From Flavobacterium granuli (GTDB taxonomy: Bacteria; Bacteroidota; Bacteroidia; Flavobacteriales; Flavobacteriaceae): DNA of 64,000 nucleotides. Positions 1 to 7,581 of the stretch are shown here, piece after piece. The notes beneath the pieces are model-generated. The model saw nothing but the letters and a program-made list of their open reading frames with translations, was not told the DNA's origin and made no database searches. The stretch is taken from positions 62,001 through 126,000 of the forward strand of contig NZ_FQWO01000008.1 of assembly GCF_900129705.1 (NCBI RefSeq). Reading direction: 5' to 3'. The stretch's first letter is position 1, and each line of letters opens with the position of its first letter. Both the position numbers and the translations under genes were made by a program.

Positions 1-1064
1 TTCAAATCCTTTTATTTTATGGGATTGTTTTAATCAGTCTCGTTTTATGGAGACTGTTTTATGTTCGGTTTTTAGCTAGCAATCGATTTGTGCAGAATGT
101 GGTTTTGATTTGTGAAAAGGAACAACTACAAGAGTTGATTTTAGGTTTGCAGAATATTGATCCTCACTATAAAATAATTGCCTATGTGAATATGGATACT
201 ATTGAGGATTTTGTGAATCACGATTATGTACAACAGATAGAGAAAAACAGCTTAGTTTCTTTTGTTGAGAAATATGGCGTTTCAGAAGTTGTGGTTGCTT
301 CTCAAAAAACAGAGGGTATTACTTCTGAATTGTATCAGCAATTACTGCAATTATTAGAATCTGGCAAAAGCATTCGGGAGTATACCCAAGTGTATGAAAG
401 TAAAACCCATCGTATTCCTATGCAGTATATGGCAAGGGATTTTTATCGTTTTTTTCCTTTTAGCAGAAGTAATAGCAATAAATTGTATTTGTCTATAGTG
501 CGTTTTTTTGAGGTGCTTTTGTCTATAATTGGGATTCTTCTGGGCGCCCTGTTATTGCCATTGGTTCTTTTGGGAAATTGTATCGGAAATAGAGGTGCTT
601 TGATGTATATACAGGAGCGCGTTGGTAAAGATGGAACCGTTTTTAATATCTATAAACTGCGTACCATGGTTCAGGATGCGGAGTCTAATGGCGCTGTTTT
701 TGCTGTAGCTAATGATGTCCGGGTTACTCGATTTGGGAGTTTTTTAAGAAAGACCAGGATTGATGAGTTTCCTCAATTTTACAATATACTTAAAGGAGAT
801 ATGGCCATCATAGGACCTAGGCCGGAGCGCCCTTGCTTTGTTAATAAAATTGCAGAATTGATGCCTTTTTATGAAACCAGACATGTTATTAAACCGGGGC
901 TTAGCGGTTGGGCACAAGTCAACTATTCGTATGGCGAAAACATTCAAGACAGCTTGATAAAGTTGCAATACGACCTTTATTATATCAAGCACAGAAGCAT
1001 GTACTTGGATTTAAATATCAGCCTAAGAACCATAACGACTGTATTGTTTTGCAGAGGACAATAG
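1..1064 (+). CDS. Polyprenyl-phosphate sugar-phosphate transferase (WcaJ/PglC type), 5' truncated
   Basis: This enzyme moves a sugar phosphate from a nucleotide sugar to undecaprenyl phosphate at the inner membrane, starting an exopolysaccharide or O-antigen repeat. The frame is open from base 3 to the left edge, so the start and most N-terminal membrane helices lie outside; 353 codons remain, against about 450-470 for the full-length family. The left edge encodes the end of a hydrophobic helix, then a degenerate CoA-binding-like region. A second hydrophobic segment near 500-590 leads into the bacterial sugar transferase domain, with the conserved KLRTM, RKTRIDEFPQ and GPRPERP motifs. A GTG at 90 could be mistaken for the start, but coding clearly continues upstream. 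The sugar specificity cannot be read. Confidence 0.93.
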   Translation, partial: QILLFYGIVLISLVLWRLFYVRFLASNRFVQNVVLICEKEQLQELILGLQNIDPHYKIIAYVNMDTIEDFVNHDYVQQIEKNSLVSFVEKYGVSEVVVASQKTEGITSELYQQLLQLLESGKSIREYTQVYESKTHRIPMQYMARDFYRFFPFSRSNSNKLYLSIVRFFEVLLSIIGILLGALLLPLVLLGNCIGNRGALMYIQERVGKDGTVFNIYKLRTMVQDAESNGAVFAVANDVRVTRFGSFLRKTRIDEFPQFYNILKGDMAIIGPRPERPCFVNKIAELMPFYETRHVIKPGLSGWAQVNYSYGENIQDSLIKLQYDLYYIKHRSMYLDLNISLRTITTVLFCRGQ

Positions 1065-1094
1065 CCAATTATATATTAAAATAGGATTAGTTGT

Positions 1095-2246
1095 TTAAAT
1101 AATTATCGGGATCTTTTTCTTGTTTTTTAAGGCTAGCTTTACTAGCAGTAGGGCACTAGTCACGACAAGTGGAAGTACAATTAATAAATGAGCTTTGTTG
1201 ATTAGAATGATCATATAGACCAGTAGAAAAATCAGGTTCAAAAGAGATACTTTATAAATCCATTTTTTGTTTTCTTTTTGGTAAAAATAAACCAGAGCCA
1301 GTAAGCTGGGGTTGAATAATAAGATGTTATAGTTATAAGCTAATTCCTGATGATTTGAATAAAAGCCTACAAATAAAAAGAATAATCCCAATAATCCCAT
1401 CGCTAAAAAGTAAAGCTGATTCCCTGTTTTTTTATTTGCAATAAGCACTAATGCCAGAAGCATGATGTAAGTGTAGCAATTGTTCCACCAAGAGCTTTGA
1501 GGTGTTTCGTTGAATTCGAGTATTGTTTTGTCTTCTTTTACAAGCGCGTTTTGTTTGAACCGAATGTTTTTTAAACTTTTATACAATTCTAAGGGTAGAA
1601 AAATTTGAGTGCCCAAAGCATCTACTTTTTTTCCAAAAATGATACTTGTTCCTAATTGTTCGTAAAAATGATGGTCGAAATAAGGATATAATATGGTTCT
1701 GTATGTTATGTCAGTATCCGTATTTTTTACAATGGCAATGGTATCCAATGTTTTGTTGATGATGTCTACGACCATCGAGGTACAGTTTTTATCAATAAAC
1801 TTGTAAGTATAATGACTGTCGCCCGAGGTCAAAGAGGCGTTTAGATTATCGAATAGCTTTTGTTTCAGATTTTCGGGAATATTTAATTCCTGCTCATAAA
1901 CCGATCTTTTTTCATAGGTATATTCATTGATAAAATCAGTATAAGAATGGGCCACCGCAAAATACTCTAAGTCTCCTTTGGTGAATTTCAATACAAAATT
2001 TGGAGTGTTAAAATCAAAAGCGCCGTAGTTGTACACCACATCTATAAATTGCTCCGGATCATTAATTCGAATGGCCGTATGCCCAAACATGGAATAGGAT
2101 TCATTGCCCGTGCCACAGGTCAAAACACTGACACGGGCACTTTTTGACAATACAGGAGTTTGTCCGTAACTATTATTTGTAATTATTGTTAATAAAAGAA
2201 TTAGGAATAAAATTTTTTTTAAAAGCGATAAATTCATTGTCATCAT
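1095..2246 (-). CDS. DUF4105 (Lnb N-terminal-like) membrane protein
   Basis: The protein has 383 residues. A signal peptide ends near residue 29 (NSYGQ). A periplasmic DUF4105 domain follows at about residues 35-240, with the family's motifs around GNESYSMFGHTAIRI and the FGHTA-type histidine. The rest holds about five membrane helices. DUF4105 is related to the N-terminal domain of lacto-N-biosidase-type proteins and resembles cysteine or amide hydrolases, but its role in Flavobacteriia is unknown. It is convergent with the sugar transferase, 30 bp away. Three Met codons (2246, 2243, 2237) sit close together, so the exact start is uncertain. A link to envelope biogenesis is only suggested by neighbours. 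Confidence 0.85.
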   Translation of the reverse strand: MMTMNLSLLKKILFLILLLTIITNNSYGQTPVLSKSARVSVLTCGTGNESYSMFGHTAIRINDPEQFIDVVYNYGAFDFNTPNFVLKFTKGDLEYFAVAHSYTDFINEYTYEKRSVYEQELNIPENLKQKLFDNLNASLTSGDSHYTYKFIDKNCTSMVVDIINKTLDTIAIVKNTDTDITYRTILYPYFDHHFYEQLGTSIIFGKKVDALGTQIFLPLELYKSLKNIRFKQNALVKEDKTILEFNETPQSSWWNNCYTYIMLLALVLIANKKTGNQLYFLAMGLLGLFFLFVGFYSNHQELAYNYNILLFNPSLLALVYFYQKENKKWIYKVSLLNLIFLLVYMIILINKAHLLIVLPLVVTSALLLVKLALKNKKKIPIII

Positions 2247-2553
2247 AATTTAATTGCTATAGGCGAGAAGATTCATTTTGAACAAAATCAAATATAAAAC
2301 TGTATTTTTGGGATTAAGAAGGATTCAAATGAAAGACATTTTTTTATAAATCACCTCGGCTGTTTACATTTGCTCTTTGCTGGAATCTCCTTGTAATTTT
2401 TATCAAAAATATAATTTTTTACTGAGCTTGGGCTCTGCTTTGGTTAAATAAATAGAAATGAGCAAAAGGCTGTTAACAATCTCTGTCAAAAAACCAGTAT
2501 CACATCCACTTATTGTATTAAATTTGTCGGCTTAGACGATAAATCAATTTACT
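2247..2553. other. Intergenic region between divergent DUF4105 gene and pssA
   Basis: This is 307 bp of AT-rich DNA without a coding frame I can support. The right end carries a good Bacteroidota -7 box for pssA. I saw no convincing hairpin, repeat or RNA gene in the rest. Confidence 0.6.
2519..2526 (+). promoter_or_regulatory. Predicted -7 box for pssA
   Basis: TAAATTTG fits the Bacteroidota TAnnTTTG -7 consensus, 27 bp before the pssA start. No clear -33 TTG lies at the right spacing, so this is a partial match. Confidence 0.45.
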
Positions 2554-3255
2554 ATGAACATAAAGAAACACATCCCGAATACCATTACATTATTAAATCT
2601 TTTTTGTGGCTGTATAGCAGCTGTTTTTGTTGCTCAGCTTAATTTTGAATTGGCTTTCTATTTTGTTTGTTTGGGGATTTTTCTTGATTTTTTCGATGGT
2701 TTTTTTGCCCGCCTGTTCAAGGTTTCCAGTCCGTTAGGGCTGCAGTTGGATTCGTTGGCCGATATGGTTACCAGCGGATTGGTTCCGGGTTATGTGATGT
2801 TTTCGATGATGGAATCGGCTTCTAATTCGAATCCGTATTTCTCGTTTTTAGGATTCATCATAACGATGGGATCTTGTTATCGTTTGGCTAATTTTAATAT
2901 CGATACCCGCCAGACAGATTCTTTCATTGGCTTGCCTACACCTGCTAATGCCTTGTTTATTTTGAGTTTGCCTTTGGTTTTAAAATATTCAGATTCGTTA
3001 GTGATGCTCGAAATATTGACTAATAATTGGATTCTTTTAGGAATTAGTTTGTTTAGTGCTTATATTCTAAATGCCGAAATTCCATTGTTTTCGTTAAAAA
3101 TTAAAAAATTCAGCATTAAGGAAAATGCACTTCAAATCGGTTTCTTGTTGTTGTCGTTTCTAATGCTGTTATTCTTACAGTATTTAGCCATTCCACTGAT
3201 TATTATCGTTTATGTATTGCTGTCTGTGTTGAATAATACATTCTCTAAAAAGTAG
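2554..3255 (+). CDS. pssA: CDP-diacylglycerol--serine O-phosphatidyltransferase
   Basis: It makes phosphatidylserine from CDP-diacylglycerol and serine, the precursor of phosphatidylethanolamine, in the inner membrane. The 233 residues contain the CDP-alcohol phosphatidyltransferase signature DG-xx-AR-x8-G-x3-D-x3-D at about residues 48-72 (DGFFAR ... LQLDSLAD), including the metal-binding aspartates. About seven hydrophobic helices follow the pattern of the PssA subclass II membrane enzyme. The ATG at 2554 follows an A-rich stretch without a Shine-Dalgarno sequence, which is normal for this phylum. The GH25 gene begins 10 bp downstream, so the two are probably co-transcribed. Confidence 0.93.
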   Translation: MNIKKHIPNTITLLNLFCGCIAAVFVAQLNFELAFYFVCLGIFLDFFDGFFARLFKVSSPLGLQLDSLADMVTSGLVPGYVMFSMMESASNSNPYFSFLGFIITMGSCYRLANFNIDTRQTDSFIGLPTPANALFILSLPLVLKYSDSLVMLEILTNNWILLGISLFSAYILNAEIPLFSLKIKKFSIKENALQIGFLLLSFLMLLFLQYLAIPLIIIVYVLLSVLNNTFSKK

Positions 3256-3265
3256 TTTTTGCTAG

Positions 3266-4129
3266 ATGAGAAAAAAAGTAGTGAGGAGAAAAACAACTGT
3301 AGTTCGTAAACCGAGAAAGAAAGCTGGTGGTTTCTCAAAAAAGCTAGTAAATTTCTCTTTAATTTCCCTTGTGTTCTTGTTGTTTTTTGGCTTAGTTTAT
3401 CACTATCGTGATGGTTTGGCTTATTATTTTAGTTTTAAATCAGATAAGGTTTTATCTGATTCAGCCGAGGAGAAACGCATCTCAGACGTTCGAAATTTTC
3501 AAGTCTTGGAAAAAAAAGGAGCTAAAGCCGTTGGTTTAGATGTTTCGGAATATCAGGGAGAAGTTGACTGGTCAGAGGTTGATTCTTTAGAAAATAAATA
3601 TCCGATAGACTTTGTATTTGTGCGTGCCACGGTAGGAAATGATCGATTGGATAGGAAGTTTAAGGAAAATTGGCTTGGAGCCAAAAAGCAAAAACTCATC
3701 AGGGGAGCTTATCATTACTACCGTCCCAATGAAAATTCACTCGAACAAGCAGAACTTTTTATTAAAACAGTTTCTTTGCAAAAAGGGGATTTACCGCCGG
3801 TTTTGGATATTGAAAAATTACCTGAAAATCAATCTATAGAACGATTAAAGCTGGGGTTAAAACGATGGCTGAAAGCAGTTGAAGCCCATTATAAGGTAAA
3901 ACCAATCATCTATACGGGAGAAAGATATTATGATGATTTTCTAAAAGAAGAGTTTAGCGATTATCTTTTTTGGATTGCTAATTATAATTTTTACCGAGAG
4001 AAAATGGACGAAGATTGGCTCTTTTGGCAATTTACCGAAAAAGCTTCTGTGTCAGGAATCAAAGGCAATGTAGATGTCAATATTTATAATGGAGATTTGC
4101 AGCAGTTGGAGTTCATTACTCTAGAATAG
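3266..4129 (+). CDS. Membrane-anchored GH25 lysozyme-family muramidase
   Basis: The protein has 287 residues. It starts with a very basic tail (about 12 Lys/Arg in the first 20 residues), then one membrane helix at about residues 26-47, so the catalytic domain should face the periplasm. The GH25 domain runs from about residue 88 to the end and shows the VGLDVSEYQG start motif, the DFVFVRATVG strand, the YHYYRP strand and PPVLDIE with catalytic acids. GH25 enzymes cleave the beta-1,4 MurNAc-GlcNAc bond of peptidoglycan. It lies 10 bp after pssA, suggesting a shared transcript. It has no binding repeats. Cell-wall remodelling is more likely than prey lysis because of the anchor, but that is inference. 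Confidence 0.88.
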   Translation: MRKKVVRRKTTVVRKPRKKAGGFSKKLVNFSLISLVFLLFFGLVYHYRDGLAYYFSFKSDKVLSDSAEEKRISDVRNFQVLEKKGAKAVGLDVSEYQGEVDWSEVDSLENKYPIDFVFVRATVGNDRLDRKFKENWLGAKKQKLIRGAYHYYRPNENSLEQAELFIKTVSLQKGDLPPVLDIEKLPENQSIERLKLGLKRWLKAVEAHYKVKPIIYTGERYYDDFLKEEFSDYLFWIANYNFYREKMDEDWLFWQFTEKASVSGIKGNVDVNIYNGDLQQLEFITLE

Positions 4130-4180
4130 TTTTTTTTGGAGAGAAGGCAGGAATTTTTGCAAAGGATTAGTTTGCTTTTT

Positions 4181-4414
4181 TTATGGCCTTGGACTCCAGT
4201 AAAAAAGTGCTATTGCAAAAAGAATGAAGACTAAGAATACTGCTATTGATGCTGGATTTGCTAAATTAACCGTCCAGCCCATCCATTCAATTCTTTTGGG
4301 AGGTAAAATTCTTTTATCTTCTTGGTTATAATAAAAAATGCCCCATTTCCAGTTATTGGGATCTTTGTGCCATTGCTCCAAGGTTTCTTTAGAGGGTTTT
4401 TCTTTTGTGCTCAT
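4181..4414 (-). CDS. Small DUF5808-like single-pass membrane protein
   Basis: The protein has 77 residues. A hydrophilic, tryptophan-rich N-terminal half (HKDPNNWKWGIFYYN, then PKRIEWMGWTVNLANP) precedes one membrane helix at about residues 54-73. The pattern of Asp-Pro-x-Asn-Trp, Tyr-Asn, Lys-Arg and Gly-Trp-Thr-x-Asn matches what I know as DUF5808, whose function is unknown. It sits downstream of lptB (53 bp) on the same strand and could be the last gene of that operon. Family assignment is from memory of the motif. Confidence 0.7.
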   Translation of the reverse strand: MSTKEKPSKETLEQWHKDPNNWKWGIFYYNQEDKRILPPKRIEWMGWTVNLANPASIAVFLVFILFAIALFYWSPRP

Positions 4415-4467
4415 AAATGAAATCGGCTTAGGTCTTGCGGTTTGTAAATGAATTGGCAGGATGCATT

Positions 4468-5208
4468 TTAAAATTCTAATTTTTTCTTTCTCAATTCAAA
4501 ATTTTGTCCAAGATAAACGCGGCGCACCATTTCGTCTTCTACTAATTCCTCAGGAATTCCAGCTTTTAGGATTCCTCCTTCAAACATCAGATAAGTTTTG
4601 TCAGTAATGGCTAAAGTTTCCTGAACATTGTGATCTGTAATCAGAATCCCGATGTTTTTATTCTTTAATTGAGCTACAATTCGTTGAATATCTTCAACGG
4701 CTACGGGGTCAACTCCCGCAAAAGGTTCGTCAAGTAAGATAAATTTTGGGTCGGTAGCTAAACAGCGTGCAATTTCGGTACGACGGCGTTCTCCACCTGA
4801 TAACAAATCGCCTCTATTGGTACGAATGTGCTCCAAGCTGAATTCGGCAATCAGGCTTTCCATTTTGGCAACCTGTTCTTCTTTTGAAAGTTTGGTTAGT
4901 TGCAGTACGCTTAATATATTGTCTTCGATGCTTAGTTTTCTAAAAACAGAAGCTTCTTGTGCCAGATAACCAATGCCTTGTTGCGCTCTTTTGTACATTG
5001 GATAATCGGTAATATTCAAGTCATCGAGATAGATGTTTCCTGAATTGGGTTTTACCAAACCTACAATCATATAAAAAGAAGTCGTTTTTCCTGCACCATT
5101 AGGACCTAGAAGACCTACGATTTCGCCTTGGTTTACTTCGACTGAAATCCCTTTTACAACACTGCGGCCTTTGTATGTTTTTATTAAATTGTCGGCTCTT
5201 AGTTTCAT
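4468..5208 (-). CDS. lptB: LPS export ABC transporter ATP-binding protein LptB
   Basis: LptB is the cytoplasmic ATPase that powers LPS extraction from the inner membrane with LptF and LptG. The 246 residues include Walker A GPNGAGKTT at 35-43, the LSGGERRR signature near 138, Walker B with LLDEPFAGVDP near 160 and the H-loop ITDHN near 195. LSGGERRR and FAGVDP are typical of LptB rather than of the related branched-chain amino-acid ATPases. It lies downstream of kdsD, tatC and the CMD gene on the same strand, separated from the last by 163 bp. An LptF/G-family partner is encoded at 53.7 kb. Confidence 0.95.
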   Translation of the reverse strand: MKLRADNLIKTYKGRSVVKGISVEVNQGEIVGLLGPNGAGKTTSFYMIVGLVKPNSGNIYLDDLNITDYPMYKRAQQGIGYLAQEASVFRKLSIEDNILSVLQLTKLSKEEQVAKMESLIAEFSLEHIRTNRGDLLSGGERRRTEIARCLATDPKFILLDEPFAGVDPVAVEDIQRIVAQLKNKNIGILITDHNVQETLAITDKTYLMFEGGILKAGIPEELVEDEMVRRVYLGQNFELRKKKLEF

Positions 5209-5371
5209 TTTTTAATTAGATAATGTGAAGATTAGATAATTTAAGGATGAGCTCAAATTAATTTATAAAAGGATTACTAGGGACAAATTAAAAGTAAAAT
5301 AATCAATCAGATAAATGAATTAACAAATTATTGCGTTTTCAGTTTGTCTAATTGATGTATTTTCAAATGAT

Positions 5372-5722
5372 CTAATTGGCCTCTTCTTCTAAAGCTTCCC
5401 AGAATTCGTAAGCTCTTCTTAAATGGGGAATTACAATGGTTCCTCCTACTAAGGTGGCGATTCCCATGGCTTCCATCATTTCTTCCTTAGTTACACCTTC
5501 TTTGTGACTGGTTTCTAAATGGTATTTTACGCAGTCGTCACAGCGCAAAACGGCAGAGGCCACTAAGCCCAATAGCTCTTTTGTTTTAACATCAAGGGCA
5601 CCGGCGGCATAGGCATTGGTGTCCAAATTGAAAATTCGCTTTACAATTTTGTTGTTATCAGCCAGTAATTTTTCGTTCATTCTAGAACGATATTCATTGA
5701 ATTCTTCGATTATTGCAGCCAT
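5372..5722 (-). CDS. Carboxymuconolactone decarboxylase (CMD)-family protein
   Basis: The protein has 116 residues from the ATG at 5722. The frame is open further upstream to 5776, but that part overlaps tatC and does not look like the family. The CMD core shows DVKTKELLGLVAS and the C-x-x-C-containing motif LRCDDCVKYH with the downstream helix, the redox or proton-relay site of AhpD-like members. Such proteins can be disulfide reductases, decarboxylases or unknown enzymes, and the sequence alone does not decide. It starts one base after the tatC stop, so the two are surely co-transcribed, possibly translationally coupled. Confidence 0.85.
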   Translation of the reverse strand: MAAIIEEFNEYRSRMNEKLLADNNKIVKRIFNLDTNAYAAGALDVKTKELLGLVASAVLRCDDCVKYHLETSHKEGVTKEEMMEAMGIATLVGGTIVIPHLRRAYEFWEALEEEAN

Positions 5723-5723
5723 T

Positions 5724-6530
5724 TTATTCTTTCTGATTTTTAGCGACAAATACCGAAATAAAGATACTTGCCTCATAGATTAATAACATTGGGATTGCAA
5801 CGATAGTCTGACTCACAACGTCTGGAGGAGTCACTATAGCTGCTATAATAAGTACTAGTACAATTGCATATTTTCTGTATTTTCTTAAAAATTCGGGAGT
5901 AACAAGTCCTAGTTTTGTCAAAAAATAAATGATGATTGGTAGTTCAAAAAACAAGCCGCTGGCCAGCACTGATGTTTTTACCATACTAATGTAAGATTCC
6001 AAGGTAAATTGATTTTTTACAATGTCACTGACTGTAAATGTAGCCACAAAATTTACTGACATGGGAATAACCACAAAATAGCCAAACAGTACTCCTAAGA
6101 AGAAAAGTAAAGAAGAAAAAAAGATAAAAACTTTAGCATTTTTTTTCTCCTGTGTGTAAAGTGCAGGACTGATGAATTTCCAAATTTCCCATAAAATATA
6201 AGGGAAACTCAAAATAAAACCAGCTAAAATACAGATCCAAATAAAGACATTGACCTGTCCTTCCATTAGGGTATTCTGAATGATAAACGGCATTTCGGTT
6301 ATACAAATGCTTTCTGCGAAACCAAGGGAATGGGATAATTCACAAAAGTAAACATAGGTAAAGAAAGTAGGTCTTGTAGGTCCAAAAATGATGGTGTCAA
6401 ATAAGTAATCACTGATGAAATAAGTGACTACAGCCATTATTATTATTGCAATTGTGCTTCGAACCAGCAACCATCTTAAGTCTTCAAGATGATCCAGAAA
6501 TGACATTTCGTTTAGGTTTTTCTTTGCCAT
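5724..6530 (-). CDS. tatC: Twin-arginine translocase subunit TatC
   Basis: TatC is the receptor for twin-arginine signal peptides in the inner membrane. The 268 residues begin with the typical cytoplasmic MSFLDHLEDLRW motif (F-x-x-HLxELR type, with Glu and Arg that bind the signal peptide). Six hydrophobic segments and a conserved SPALYTQEKK loop follow. The ATG overlaps the kdsD stop by one base (TAATG), which suggests translational coupling. No tatA or tatB gene lies in this window. Confidence 0.95.
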   Translation of the reverse strand: MAKKNLNEMSFLDHLEDLRWLLVRSTIAIIIMAVVTYFISDYLFDTIIFGPTRPTFFTYVYFCELSHSLGFAESICITEMPFIIQNTLMEGQVNVFIWICILAGFILSFPYILWEIWKFISPALYTQEKKNAKVFIFFSSLLFFLGVLFGYFVVIPMSVNFVATFTVSDIVKNQFTLESYISMVKTSVLASGLFFELPIIIYFLTKLGLVTPEFLRKYRKYAIVLVLIIAAIVTPPDVVSQTIVAIPMLLIYEASIFISVFVAKNQKE

Positions 6531-7495
6531 TATACTATTCCTTCTTTTAAAATATCATGTAAATGTAAAACGCCTTTGTATTCGCCATTGTCCACGACAA
6601 CTAATTGGGTGATGGAGAAATCTTCTAAAATATTTAAAGCATCTACTACCATAGCTGTGGATTGAATTAGTTTTGGATTTTTGGTCATGATGTCTTTTGC
6701 GGTTAATTCGGCAAAAGAATCCCTTTCGTTTAGCATTCTACGAATATCACCATCGGTAATAATTCCGACTACTTTTTCCTGATCTACTACTGCTGTTACG
6801 CCCAGTCTTTTTTCTGAAATTTCAAAAATCACTTTTTTTATAGCGCTATCAGGAGAAACCATAGGTTTCAATGTATGTTCGAGCATGTCTTTTACCTTAA
6901 GTAAAAGTTTCTTACCTAAAGCACCTCCAGGATGGTATATGGCAAAATCTTCTGCTTTGAAATCACGCATTTCCATCAGGCAAACCGCAAGAGCATCTCC
7001 CATAACTAATTGAGCTGTTGTACTGTTTGTAGGAGCTAAATTATTTGGGCAGGCCTCTGCTTCTACAGTGGTGTTCAGAACAAAGTCAGAACCCTTGGCA
7101 AGAAAAGAGGTCATGTTTCCGGTGATTGCGATTAAAGTATTGCCAAAACGTTTTAAAAGCGGGACTAAAACTTTTATTTCCGGGCTGTTTCCGCTTTTTG
7201 AGATGCATATAATAATATCGTCACCTTGAACCATTCCTAAGTCTCCATGAATTGCTTCAGAAGCATGAAGGAACATAGAGGGAGTGCCCGTTGAGTTGAA
7301 TGTGGCAACCATTTTTTGGGCTATTATAGCGCTTTTTCCGATGCCGGTTACAATTAATCGTCCTTTAGAATTGTAGATTGCTTGCGTTGCGTCTGGAAAA
7401 TTTTCATCCAGTAGATTCTGGAGGTTTGTAATCGATTCACTTTCAGATAAAATGGTTTTTTTGGCAATCGCCAATATATTTTCTTTTGAAATCAA
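6530..7495 (-). CDS. kdsD: Arabinose-5-phosphate isomerase KdsD/KpsF
   Basis: It interconverts ribulose-5-phosphate and arabinose-5-phosphate, the first step to KDO for LPS. The 321 residues have an SIS sugar-isomerase domain at about 35-165 (GIGKSAIIAQK, HASEAIHGDLGM, ISKSGNSPE) and two C-terminal CBS domains at about 205-320, matching the family's usual length. The first usable codon is TTG at 7495; an in-frame stop lies just upstream (7508-7510) and the next Met would cut into the SIS domain. A TTG start is therefore likely. It heads an operon with tatC, the CMD gene and probably lptB, joining KDO supply to LPS export. Confidence 0.92.
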   Translation of the reverse strand: MISKENILAIAKKTILSESESITNLQNLLDENFPDATQAIYNSKGRLIVTGIGKSAIIAQKMVATFNSTGTPSMFLHASEAIHGDLGMVQGDDIIICISKSGNSPEIKVLVPLLKRFGNTLIAITGNMTSFLAKGSDFVLNTTVEAEACPNNLAPTNSTTAQLVMGDALAVCLMEMRDFKAEDFAIYHPGGALGKKLLLKVKDMLEHTLKPMVSPDSAIKKVIFEISEKRLGVTAVVDQEKVVGIITDGDIRRMLNERDSFAELTAKDIMTKNPKLIQSTAMVVDALNILEDFSITQLVVVDNGEYKGVLHLHDILKEGIV

Positions 7496-7513
7496 AACAG
7501 AAATATTTTAAAT

Positions 7514-7543
7514 TTGTATGTGTAAAAGAATTTTGTATCTTTA
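7514..7543 (+). promoter_or_regulatory. Predicted promoter of recQ
   Basis: A -33 TTG (7514-7516), 19 bp, then TATCTTTA (7536-7543) fits the Bacteroidota housekeeping consensus TTG/TAnnTTTG with one mismatch. The start codon of recQ lies 38 bp downstream. Confidence 0.55.
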
Positions 7544-7581
7544 TATGATGCAAATTTATACAAAATACCACATAATCAAGA

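Noticed and set aside
90..1064. GTG at 90 as the start of the sugar transferase
   Set aside because: The frame is open to the left edge and encodes the end of a membrane helix there, so the gene is truncated by the window rather than starting at 90.
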